Positions 11,509-22,700 of a stretch of DNA of 64,000 bases are shown piece after piece. How positions within the stretch are numbered: the stretch's first letter is position 1; each line of letters opens with the position of its first letter. A program made the position numbers and the translations under genes. The stretch spans positions 339,999-403,998 of the forward strand of contig VSDK01018463.1 of the NCBI GenBank assembly GCA_009767595.1, given 5' to 3'. The notes under the pieces were generated by a model. The model saw nothing but the letters and a program-made list of their open reading frames with translations, did no database searches and had not been told where the DNA came from. The stretch comes from Symbiodinium kawagutii. Lineage: Eukaryota > Sar > Dinophyceae > Suessiales > Symbiodiniaceae.

Positions 11509-11644
11509 ATTTTTCATAGAGGTGGTTCAGCCACCAACCAGATAATGATCATTAATTATTGGCCATTAAGAATCATTATATTAACCATTATTAGCCACTA
11601 TTAACCATTATTAACCACTATTAACCACTATTAACCACCAACCA
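11507..11644 (+). repeat. truncated family B element with TTAACCACTA tail
   Basis: Only the right end of family B remains (TTTTTCATAGAGGTGGTT...CCACCAACCAG). It is followed by ATTAAGAATCATTATATTAACC and then several copies of the decamer CCA(C/T)TATTAA. The same order of parts occurs at 33099-33345 and 50538-50715. Confidence 0.75.
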
Positions 11645-12063
11645 GTTGTTAATAAATATGGTTTACTTCACACATCAACATAGCACCTGAAATAAACGGT
11701 GGGTCATCCCCTCTCCAACCACACACTACCTTCACTTTGCCACCACTCTCCATCTCTCACCATGCAACACGGGCAGGCCCGGCTTTAACGGTGCCAGGCG
11801 ATGTGCTGCAGGTCGGGATCGCTTGGATCAGAGGCCAGCAGTTGGTGACACAACGACCGGATGAATGGCCCAGCTATTCATAGCTGGGGGGTTCTTAAGA
11901 TAGGAATGGTTAATAATATGGGCTAACAACCAACAACTATAGGGGATATATATACCAACTATATGTTGTTATACGGGGGGGTTCTTAAAATGGGGGTTGT
12001 AATGGTTAATAGTGGTTAATAATAGGGGAATAATAGTAAACAATGATGGTTAAACAACTACAT
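11645..12063. other. repeat-derived stretch
   Basis: Holds one small GC-rich patch (11760-11860) with no bounded exon. It then has two copies of GGGGGGTTCTTAA(G/A)AT(A/G)GG near 11886 and 11978, which are family C-like ends. Confidence 0.35.
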
Positions 12064-12150
12064 ATGGGGGGTTCTTAAGATAGGGGACCCCAAAAATGGT
12101 TGTTTTATTGCTAGAAATGACTGATATGGGATGATTTGGGGGTACCCAAC
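12064..12150 (+). repeat. inverted-repeat element, family C variant
   Basis: Starts GGGGGGTTCTTAAGATAGGGGACCCC and ends GATGATTTGGGGGTACCC. The outer TIR is partly lost on the right. Confidence 0.5.
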
Positions 12151-12171
12151 TGGAAGATAGCTGGCTGTGGG

Positions 12172-12281
12172 TCAGTTCACCCGGCTAGTCCCCCTGGTTC
12201 CCCATCATTAACCAGGCTGTTTTCCCTATGATTTGGTTACAATATCTTGAAAATTGGTTGATTCATATTGACCCAGAGCCA
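12172..12281 (-). repeat. inverted-repeat element, family A, inverted copy
   Basis: Starts TGGCTGTGGGTCAGTTCACC and ends ATTGACCCAGAGCCA. The core reads CCTGGTTCCCCATCATTAACC, the reverse of other copies, so this copy lies in the opposite orientation. Confidence 0.8.
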
Positions 12282-12959
12282 GCTAGTCAATGGCGAAGAG
12301 ATGGTTTTAGTGGTGAAGAGATGGTTGATTCATGGTCAACTGATGGTTGATTAATGGTTGATTAATGGATGACCGATCATTAATTGTTAGTCTTTTAGCT
12401 TCATTAATTCCTTTTGCAAAGCAAATTTCGCACGAAACTTCACGTTGTTGCTCCGGGCTTGAAAGGCAACTCCACGCAACTTTGTTCGATTTCAGGTTGG
12501 TGAGGGTTCTCACTTCAACTGGAGGCTTCCTCGGGTTTACCAGGGTCCCCAGATCTCACCACGGACATGGCGGAGCCAAGGACCCAGACACCAGCCGAAG
12601 CTCGGCAGTAGTAACTTTCAAGCACGGCTACCAGCGGTATTAGTAGTGGTTGATGATGCAGTAGGTATAGCTAGTGGTATAGTGATTGAACCCACTAGTA
12701 GTGGTTGCAAGCATCATTAGTAGTGGTTGATGATATGCCTTTAAGAATCATTACAGTGGGTATAGTGATTGAACCATGGCGAATCATCATTAAAAACCAC
12801 CGCCACTATCTATGAATCTTGCGTATATTACCAACAGCTACTGTCAACTCATTTTTTTTCATAAATCATTCTCACCAGTTTTATCAACCAAACCCTAGTC
12901 CAAAATTACGAAGCATTATCATTGACCATTATTTGTTTCACCATGACTATCACCGACTA
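12282..12959 (+). other. stretch with one open GC-rich island
   Basis: Positions 12506-12640 are open after acceptor TTTCAG (LVRVLTSTGGFLGFTRVPR), but no donor or family was identified. The remainder holds TAGTAGTGGTTGATGAT repeats near 12641-12735. Confidence 0.25.
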
Positions 12960-13057
12960 TCAGTTGACCTGAGAGACCATCTGTGAAATGACCACCAGGT
13001 TGGCTCCTGGCGTGAAGATTATCAAGGTGAAAGCCGGCACTGTGAAGGACCGGGTCC
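12960..13057 (+). CDS. candidate short exon, function unknown
   Basis: After the possible acceptor CTGAGAG the plus strand reads TICEMTTRLAPGVKIIKVKA with coding-like third positions. It stops at TGA 13055-13057; an internal GT donor (GTCCAG) precedes the stop. No homologue was recognised. It may be the tail of an exon of an unknown gene. Confidence 0.3.
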
Positions 13058-13824
13058 AGAGATGAGCAAAAAGTGAGTTTGTTTGGCTGTTGGGAGGGAG
13101 CTAGGGAGCCAGGCGTGCCCATTTAGCCCTTGAAAGGCCTGTAATTGGAGGGCTAGGAGCTTCCCGGAGGGTTCTAACCTAATGCTAGTTGTGTGCGTGA
13201 CAAAACATGAGGCTGCGTAAAACTTGGCTATATATATATATATATATGAGTTTTTCTCAAATTGGGGGACCTGAAAATCACGGATGGATCATCGAAACCG
13301 GACTATTTGGGGATGATCGGTGGGTCCACTATTACGAGAAATACCGATACGTAGAACTCTCACTATACCAGCTTTTTATTAACAACTGTTCACTCGTGGG
13401 GATAGCTGGCAGCAACCACTGAGAAGTATCAATAGGTTAACAATAATAGGGATGTAAGTAATAAGAGGCTATGCCATCGTTGTTGGCTGGTGCACATAAC
13501 CCATGATCACAACTGGCTACGTCATAACAAGCGATAGACAATGAGTGTAATAACGCAGGATCAACATGGCAAACAAACAGTATATAATATATAATCATGA
13601 TAAGTCTGATAAGTCTTGTGGCACTCAAAACAATCAATAGTCAAAATGCCCAAGTGAAGATAATCACACAACAATGGTACAATTGACAGGTAGAACGCAA
13701 ATATGAGAAACTACGATGTCCACCGTTGTTGGTGGGTACATAATGCCAGTACCAGTGGCTCGTTGTTGTGTACAACATGAACTATGAAAGTGTGGTGGCT
13801 GACGAATTGTAGGATATACTGAGA
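13058..13824. other. gene-free stretch
   Basis: Contains a TATATA run at 13228-13247 and otherwise unremarkable AT-rich DNA. Confidence 0.4.
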
Positions 13825-13938
13825 TGGCTATGGGTCAATATTAATCAACCAATAATAGTGGTTAATACCCAACAAACTATAGGGAAACCAATGGTTAATG
13901 ATGGGGAACCAGGGGTACGGGGTTTTGACCCACAGCCA
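13825..13938 (+). repeat. inverted-repeat element, family A, AGAT flanks
   Basis: A clean copy. GGCTATGGGTCAATATTAA at the left pairs with TTTTGACCCACAGCC at the right, and the four bases AGAT flank both outer ends, consistent with a 4-bp target duplication. Confidence 0.9.
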
Positions 13939-14562
13939 GATGGGATAAGGCACTTTTACAACTCAATGCGTGTGCTAGTGATGCTTGCACGCAACAAGTT
14001 TCATAAGAGTCAAGTGGCAGAACACTGTATTGCGACTGTGTGATGACAAAATCTGCCAGTATGCATCCGTATGCTCTTATTGCTTAATGTAATTGCTCAA
14101 TAGTGCATTCTCTTTGTGGCATCTACTTGCACATTCTGCATGTCGCTGCGGTAGGACTTTCCAGTCTGGACACGACGTGAGGGCAATCGAGTAATCAAAA
14201 GAGGCTCAGCAGAATGGTGCGATGCTGAAACACCGAGCGTTTGATGTCAGACGGGTTGAGTGGTGCCTGAATTTCTGGACAGAGTTGATTGTCCTGTGAC
14301 CCCCTGGTCAACCTACCAATCAGAAATCTCAATTTTCTTGGATGATTTACCCAGCAATTGTCCTACTAGTCACGTTGGTTTTCCAGGCCACAGTCGATCA
14401 TAGAGGGATGGCCAGTTGCTCAGTTTCGTCAGCGACAAATCCATCGACCAGTTCGATTGGCTGATCACTAGAGTCACCGGGGACTGCATTCCTTTCCGGT
14501 GGAATTTGTTGTCGCGACCTGGTTGAAGCTGATCTTTTTCATGAGGTTGTAGAGTTGAGATT
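13939..14562. other. gene-free stretch
   Basis: No exon with motif support was found. The minus-strand ORF at 14370-14627 runs into the next family A element and has no domain. Confidence 0.35.
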
Positions 14563-14677
14563 AGGCTATGGGTCAATATTAACCAACAATAATGGGGGAC
14601 AATGGCCAACAATAATAAGGAAAACAATGGTTAATGACAGGGGAACCAGGGGTACGGGGTGAACTGACCCATAGCCA
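14563..14677 (+). repeat. inverted-repeat element, family A, ATTA flanks
   Basis: GGCTATGGGTCAATATTAACC at the left pairs with TGACCCATAGCC at the right, and both sides are flanked by ATTA. Confidence 0.9.
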
Positions 14678-14701
14678 TTAAGCAGCTGCTGCAGTTTTTT
14701 C

Positions 14702-15260
14702 ATGTCGGGACTTCCCCAAGGCCGCCCATGGCGAAATGTGTGTGGTATGATCGACCTGGTGCCTCAGCCAAACTCGATGTCAACATCCGTTCAACCTACT
14801 GGGATTTCCGACATGGCTGTTTCTCCCAAAAGGGGTAGCCCAGAGAGTCATCAACCAACCATTTTGATAGTAAGGACCCCTTTGAACATGATCCAATCTG
14901 AGTTGCAAACCTCGCCCTGTTTTCTCACGTCGCTGGTGGCAAGGTACATTCCGCCCAAGGCCGACTTCACGAGACGTGCGCCTGGCTGGTTCACCGGAGT
15001 GGCAGGGGCCAGCTCCACCGCCTGTGGCCATGGGTTCCGGCGGGCGCCACCGTTGTCCACACCCGTAGTCGTGAGCCAAACTGGGGAAAAGCCCTGGATT
15101 TCGGGTGCCAAACTGGGGAAAACCCCTTTATTTCGGGGATGTAAATCATTCTCCCTCAAGCTGCTCCCAGTTTTTTCAGAGCTTTGGGAGGAGAACTGCC
15201 GGGAAAGGCATGGCCCAGAGCGGCTGGGAGCGGCTAGTTCTCCCGACAGTTGATGTCGAC
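14702..15260. other. GC-rich coding-like region, strand undecided
   Basis: Both strands stay open for more than 140 codons. The minus strand gives AVELAPATPVNQPGARLVKS and SALGGMYLATSDVRKQGE; the plus strand gives VARYIPPKADFTRRAPGW. The minus reading looks slightly more protein-like. No conserved domain was recognised and no splice model was built. Confidence 0.3.
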
Positions 15261-16464
15261 ATGACTCACCCGACATTCCAGTTGCCAAGGATGATGATCA
15301 ACCGCTGCTGGTCGCTAGAAGTCATTGACAAATCCATCGTTGATTCACATGCCAGGGGACAGTTACTGTTAGATCCATGAGTTCCACGCGTGTGTGGGGT
15401 GAATTCCCATTGGTTGGCCAAGTACAGGCTGGGTTGATGCGCAGGTTTCACACCTGTTGGTGAACGAATTAAGACCCTCGTGTTCAGCGACCTTTTGATC
15501 TGTTAGTTTCCATGAAGTATAGCATTGATCTACATAGATACCATCAACTATAAATGTATCACCTATCAACTAGATATCGATTATAGAGGGACTATGATGA
15601 CTATGAGCATTGTTGGTCAACTATGTTCTAACTTATAGTGGTTGGTGGTTTTAAACATGTTCGCTGCAACCCTGACGTTTGCCCGCCCGCAACAGGAAGG
15701 CTTTCCCTCCTCTCAAATTCCTGCCCAGGGCTGTTGTTTCTAAGTTTCTAAGTTGACAAACCTGCCCCCAAAACCAATGATTTTGCAACTTGTCCAAACC
15801 ACGTAAACCTTGAACAAGATCCTCCGATGCAGCGCCTCATCATGGGTGTGGGCGAACATCCGGGTTGCGGACAACATGTTTCATTTCCTCCAATATTGAT
15901 CAAGAGTTGCTTGCTTGAAGAATATTTTTCATATATATATATATATCTATATATATATATATTTGAAACCATCAACCAGTATATACCTGTCAACTAATTT
16001 TGTTTGATCATCCTATATAGAGACTGTTGGCATCACTCATCTCATGCAGTCTCAGTCAGTGTGTGTGTGTGTGTCATTTCTAGCTCGAGCAGTTTGTTGT
16101 TACCCCTCAGCTGGCAACAGGAAAGCTGGGGATTAGTTCTAAAGGCTGCTTGGAAATTATGATTAACCGTTGGATATTAAGCCACTCAAAGTTCCAACTG
16201 CTGAGAAATAGTTCTATGAACCACTTCTAACCAGGGAGTGGGAACGCTATCAAAAATGAATGGCAGTATGTAACCATTTAGTGAGCAGTTCCCATGATAT
16301 ACAGTAACTGGTCGCCATTATCAGTCACGGGGTGCTCGTCAGCAACCAGCCAAATCAACCATCATCAATTCACTGGATGTTTTTTTCTGGGAAAATTGAC
16401 GTTGGCAACCCCTGTACCACCAAGCTGCTAGGGGTTTCCGACTTAGATTTTCCGATTCACATTT
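15261..16464. other. gene-free stretch with TA microsatellite
   Basis: A (TA)n run lies at 15930-15963 and a short (GT)n run at 16060-16072. No supported gene or paired-end element was seen. Confidence 0.4.
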
Positions 16465-16578
16465 GATGGTTTCTCAAAATAGGTAACCCCAAGTCACCCA
16501 ATATGAACCTTTTATATAGTAATAGTAATAATAAGCCATAATACACCAATCATTTTTCGGTACCTTTGAGAAACAGGC
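16465..16578 (+). repeat. inverted-repeat element, family C
   Basis: Starts GATGGTTTCTCAAAATAGGTAACC and ends GTACCTTTGAGAAACAGGCATC. It lies just upstream of the first recognised hydrolase exon. Confidence 0.75.
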
Positions 16579-16628
16579 ATCTGGGATCAAGATCAATCAG
16601 AGAAGTTGATGATAGTCCACCCCTGCAG

Positions 16629-16740
16629 CTTCATCGAGTCGTGCCAGGAATGCTATTTCTCCATGGTGGTAGCTACGTCGTCTACGCGCCCAACGACGCG
16701 GTATATCGCTCGCTGGCTTCCAGGTTAGCTGTGCAGTGCG
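16629..16740 (+). CDS. hydrolase exon with HGG motif
   Basis: Contains GMLFLHGGSYVVYAPNDAVY and SLASRLAVQCG. It ends with the first base of a Gly codon before donor GTCCAG. The 5' border at acceptor CTGCAG is tentative. Confidence 0.7.
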
Positions 16741-19700
16741 GTCCAGGGCTGAGATGAGGAGCTGCACTGCCTGGTCATTGCGAATCAAACTGGCGAAGCT
16801 TGATGGTTTTCGGATCGTTTTCTGGGTCAGTTCATGGTATTTCATGGTTAGCTTCATGGAACACGTGCGCGTAAAATGGTTAGCCCTTTGTGCTTCGTGA
16901 ATTTCACACATGTGGCTCTGGGTCAAGCAGTTAACCACCCAATATGGGGGATGCTAACCCATCAATACTAGGGAAAACAGCCTGGTTAATGGTGGGGAAC
17001 CAGGGGGACTAGTCGGGTGAACTGACCCACAGCCATATATAGTTGCTACATCCCCTACTGTTGTTACTTATTATACCCTATTATTAGCCATTAACCAGCT
17101 AGGCTTCACCATTGTTGGTTGGTTAACTGCTTGACCCACTGCCACATGTGACTTGGGGATGCCTCGACTGGTCGACTCCTGGGCCCAGGTCTATGTGTGT
17201 TGTCCATCGATTATCGTTTAGCCCCGGAGCATCTCTTCCCATCGGCTTTTCAGGTGCGCAACCGTTGAGCTGAGGATTTGCGGGTTGGTTTCGTAACAGC
17301 TTCGAGCATTAACCAACCAATTTCATGGAGGATGATAACCAACAAAACTATAGGGAAAACAATGGTTAATAATAGGGGATAATGGTGGATTATAGCTACT
17401 GATTGGTGGCTTCAAACATTTTTTGTTTTCACGATAGTAGCTATTAAGAAATGGTTGGTTGACTAATATTTTTCATAGGGGTCCGGGTTGAAACCACCAA
17501 CCAGTGAATGGCCGTAAACCCAAACATCTTAAGATCAGAGTTTCAGCATACCATCTTTAGTCAGATATATGTTGTTCAACGCTTCAGGATCTTCACCTTG
17601 TTGTGCCTCAGAAAGCCTTCGCATCACGAATTGCAAGCAACTTCAGGGTTTTCAATGCTCTCAGATCTGGCTCAAGATCCTTGTTCTCTACTGTTTTTCA
17701 CGAGATTAAAAGTGCTTGACCCAGGAACCATGGCGCTGAAATTGGCGTCCATGGTCGTTCTGGGTCTTTCCATGGCCACTAATGAATTCATGGCCGATGA
17801 CGAGTGTAGCGACAGCAGCTGCGCCCTGAACGCCTTGCAGCTGAAGAAGCACCAAGAGACCGCAGCTGTTGCCAGTGAAGAGGGTTGCCATGACATCAAG
17901 GAAGGTGAAGGTGGTCCATGTTGGGAAGCGATCATGTGGGCCAAGAACGTGGGGATGCCCAACCATCCCAACTGGTATCCAGGCATGACCGAAGACTCGC
18001 CTTTGTCGGAGTTTCAATTCGTGTCCTGGAACACGACCCACCCCAAGTGTCCAAGACCTTGCAATGTCCCCGCACCGGGGTCCTGGTGCCGCAATGCTGC
18101 TCCGCCCACCTTATGGCGTCCATCAGCGGCAGGGGCAAGCATCAATATCAAGGTCAGGGACAGGGACAGGAACTCGCTAGTAGCTGGGGAACACTCGCCT
18201 TGAGGGCATATGGCTAGTGTGCGATGTTTCATCATATTTCCATATTTTTGTAGATATCCCTATGCATATGGCTAGTGTGCGATGTTTCATCATATTTTTA
18301 TATCTTTCTATATGTTATCCCTATATGCAGCAGTTTCTTTTTCTAACCCGCCTTCAGTCTGGTAAAGCCCAGCCGTTCCATGCCCTTCCATCGAGGGTCA
18401 ACCCCTAACTGGACTCCACAAACAGACCCTTTTTTGATGGTGGAGAGGACCGATTTTTGATGCACACTATGGGCCCCACAGGGACACTACTTGCAAGGGG
18501 ATTTGCCAATGACATGGCTATGGATCAGGATCAATCATCCATAATGAGGAATGATAACACAAGAAACAACAACAAGTATAACAAGTACCGGTTGGAATAT
18601 ACTGGTTTATAATGGTACACCAGGGTTACAGGGTTGCGACCCACAGCCATATTCCTTGGGTGCACCCTGCTGGTTGATGATCCCCAGGTCTTGTCCTACA
18701 ACCTCTTCTGGTGGCACTTGTTCAAGGTGGAAGGCGGCCGGGGAGGCAGTGCCGGACGTTTGATCCGAAGCACCAGCGAGCCGCCCTATGACGTCATGGG
18801 ATTCCAAGAGTGCGAGAATCCGGAACGGGTGCTTGGGCCAGCGGGTATGCTGCAGGAGTATGAGTTCTTCCAAGGGAATCATGCCATTTGTACCTTGGTC
18901 TCTTAAGGGGCGACCAGCCGGGAAGAGGTGGGTGGGGCACCATGCGGGCGCCGGGATGACGTGGTGAGGTGGGTGTCAACCGACCTCCGAAGCTATGTCA
19001 CGGACACGGAACAACTCATGGGTCGAGTCTCGAATGATCCGTGGGGAAGATCCTCTTACATGGCTATGGGTCAATATTAATCAACCAACTCCGGGAATGA
19101 TTACCAACACAACTATAGGAAAGACCATTGCTAATGCTGGGGGCAACAGGGGGACTAAGGGTGAAGTGACAGCCACATGTGTTTCTTGTAGGTAGATCCC
19201 AGCCGCGTTGTTAAATTTTCATCTCCTCTATGGCTGTGGGTACCATGTACCACAGCTGCGAACATCAGCCATGACCAAGTTGTAGTAGAGCTGGACAGGG
19301 ACACTGGCGAACTTGGCCGGTTGGGGGCTTGACCGAGCGCTGGATCTACCATGATCAATCATTGCCCCTTGTTTTTTTAGGTGGTTCTTAGCCACTATGA
19401 TGTAAGCACTGTAGGTTTGTGTAGCCATTTCATATTGATAATTACATTAAACAATGGTTGCTGGTCAGGTAGCCATGAACAGCCAGATGAACGAAACAAT
19501 GACTGATGATTTATCGGCCATTATGAGCCATGGTAAGCCATGATCAGCCATTGCAGGCCATGATCAACGATCAGCATTCTGAGCTGCCAGTCATGCTTAA
19601 TTCGTTACTGGATCCGTTACTAACCATACATGATCAACATTTATCAACCATCACTACCATCACGAGTATTCTTAACCATCACCAGCGATTGAAGTAACTG

Positions 19701-22700
19701 ACCACTTCATCCAACACTACCATCACTAGTAATGTTGGTTTCTGATTAGTGTAACCCCCCCAACCAAGTAATGAAAATAGGCATGAAACCAACAGGTAGA
19801 TACGATCATCAGAAACCAACATTACTGGGGGTATCCCCTAAAAGCCGACTGGTTGTCCATTAAAATGGGAACCTCCCTAGTTAATCAACCAGGGGTTTCT
19901 TAATCCTGGGTAGCCATTATTTTAAACCTGCTACTTCCTCCGACTTCATCCGTTCGGTGCTCTGAGGCATGGCCTTCCGCAAGGAGACCTGGTCCTTGCT
20001 GGTGAAGGGCGAGACCGACGTGGCGGAGGACATGCGCACCGAGTACTACGGCACTCGTGGGACCCAGTGGATGCGTTTGCAGCACAAGGCCACGGGGCGC
20101 CGGGCCCCGCGGGTGCGAGCTGTGAGGTTGGTGGTGATGCCGTGGGAAGGTTGGTTCTTTGGGTTCTCAATGTAGGGACCTCCCCCCCAAAATGGGTGGT
20201 TTATGATGGTTTATGGCTATGAAAGATTGATATAAAGTGGCCATAAATGATTGATGTAAAAGATGATTTGGGGCTCTCCTATTTTGAGAAACAACCATTT
20301 GGGTGGTGGTTTGATTGACATGGTTTTTCGCTGGTGATACTGGTAAGTGGTTTTGAGCATTTTTTTACTTTCCCAGGTATTAACAAAGGGTTGGTTGATT
20401 GACTCATATTTGTCAGACGGGTTGGAACCACCAACCATAGTAGTATTTGGGATGGTTGCATGATTAATGAATATTTTTGGGATACGTCTAGATTTGAAGA
20501 TATAGTCAAGAACAAGCATTTTAATCAATCATGACTGCCATGTTTGCTGATTACTGTTAACTGAACCACTCATTGACCCTTTGATTCTTGATAAATTGTT
20601 CGCTTGATGTATCACCTATGGTTTTGCATATACCATCATCCATCGACTTGTTAGGATGGAGTGACGATTTTGAGAATTGCTATGCTACAAAGAAACGAAC
20701 AAGTGAGTAATGCCAAAAACACATCTGTTGTATTTTTCAATAGTGATCTCGGTCTATCAGTTCTGGCTTGCATCTGAGATCGATCTATCGCAAGCCGCAG
20801 AGCCCCGCTCCCGCCACCTGACATATGAAACGCCCAACAGAAATCACCAACAACAATGCCAACCGAACTCTGAACAGCTGAAATTTGAACCTGTGGAGGG
20901 TGACAAGCGGTTCGGAAACCTTCGCGTTAGGCCAGTGGACGGCACCTGTTCTTTGTCAACCATCACGGACCTTTGTCAGTGAACTCCGGCGGTTTGTGTG
21001 GCGGTCAAGCGACGGCCTATAACATTTTGCAGATCATGGCGAAGAACGCGCAAGTGGGCGACGTGCTGGTGACCCGCTCCAGCAGCGCAGCCGGGTTAGA
21101 GCCAACCTTGGTAATAGGTCCTGGTTATAGGTATTGGCTTTGTTGATTTGTGGCCCAGGTGTTTGAGATTTGTGGCCCAGGTGTTTGATATTCACTCCCG
21201 GCCTGCTGGTTGAAGCTGCTGATGCAGAATCTGTCAATCATACATGGGTTGAACTGGTGGTACCGACCATCCAAGTTCAGTTTGCCATGATTAGTACGGA
21301 AACCATGGCAGTTTTGGGTGGTACATCATTTATGGACAAACCCTTCAGATTCCGATCTTGTTCCAACAATCTCATTCCACTGGTTGATCTCCCTTCGAAG
21401 TGCTTGAAATTCAACGCAAGCGGCATTGCTTCAACCAACTTCAACTTCTCTTGCGAGGTCTTGGTGGGAGATTTCAATGCCAATGCCGCCTCGCGCACCT
21501 TGCAGTCCTTGTGGGGCCATCTTCATGCTGTGTACAACTCCAAATCTTTTGGCGGTGTGGACAACATCTTGGCCAACGTGGGCAAGAACGATGTTCTCAT
21601 CGGAGAGGAGATTGGCTCAGGTGTCGTGCCCGGGGACTCTGGCATACTCTGGCACTCAACTGGGATGTCTAACTCGAAGGGCAGTTTCAAGTAGTCCTTC
21701 GGAATAGGAATCGACAGAATTCAATGATATGATTCTTGTTGGAGAAGTCCCACAGGTGTTATCCCTCTGATCTCCCGATTTGCAATCTCAAGTTATCTCC
21801 CAACTGTTGGCTCATCCTGATACTTCTGTGCACCCCCACGGCTTGTAAGTGGTCCCTAACCACGGTTTTTAGAGGTTATAAGATGTTATAAGCTACCTTA
21901 TAAGGCTTATAACTGGTTGGTGGTTTCAGACATTTTTACTTTCCCAAACGTAGTTATTTAACAATTGGTTGGTTGACAAGCATATTTTTCATGGGGGTGG
22001 TTCAACCACCAGCCAGATAACCATGGTCATAACCCCACCTGCACATCCGTGATACTCCTGATGAATGTCACGCACCAGTGATCTCCAGGTGGAAGTGATC
22101 ATCAAGCCATCTCGGCCATCATCAGCGTTGGAGGTGAAGCCGGTGGTGACGCACCAGCCCGGAAAGCCAAGTCTTTGCACATTCCATGTCCCTGGGTGGA
22201 TTACAGCTACAAGGTGGGCCCCCAGTAGTTATAAATTGGCTTATAACCCCCTATAACTGGTAGTCAAGCCTAGTTAAGTTCGTTATAAACCAACTTATAG
22301 GTGGCTTGGGGCCCACTTTGTATGAACTTTGCTTTTGAGCTTTTTTGGGATGTGATGGATCAGCCACCAACAAATCTAACAGCCACCAAGGTCAGACTGC
22401 GAAACAAGGATCCAGTTGTTGGAACGAAGTGCAGTGGGCAATGAGCAGTGGCATCCACAGTCATCCTGAATGGTATCCAGGACTCACAGCCAACAGTGGC
22501 AGAGAGGAATTCCAGGAGCTCGTACATCAGAACAATCCCCGAAAATGTCCCTTGCCCTGTGGTGTTCCTCTCGGTGGCAGCTTGGGCGCCGCTTCTGCTT
22601 CGGGCACGAGCTTCTCGGTGGAGGTCTTGGAAGAAGCACAGGGGTCGGATGCTTGTCTCCTGGAACCTCAAACAGAATATGAGGTGGATGGGTGGAGCGA

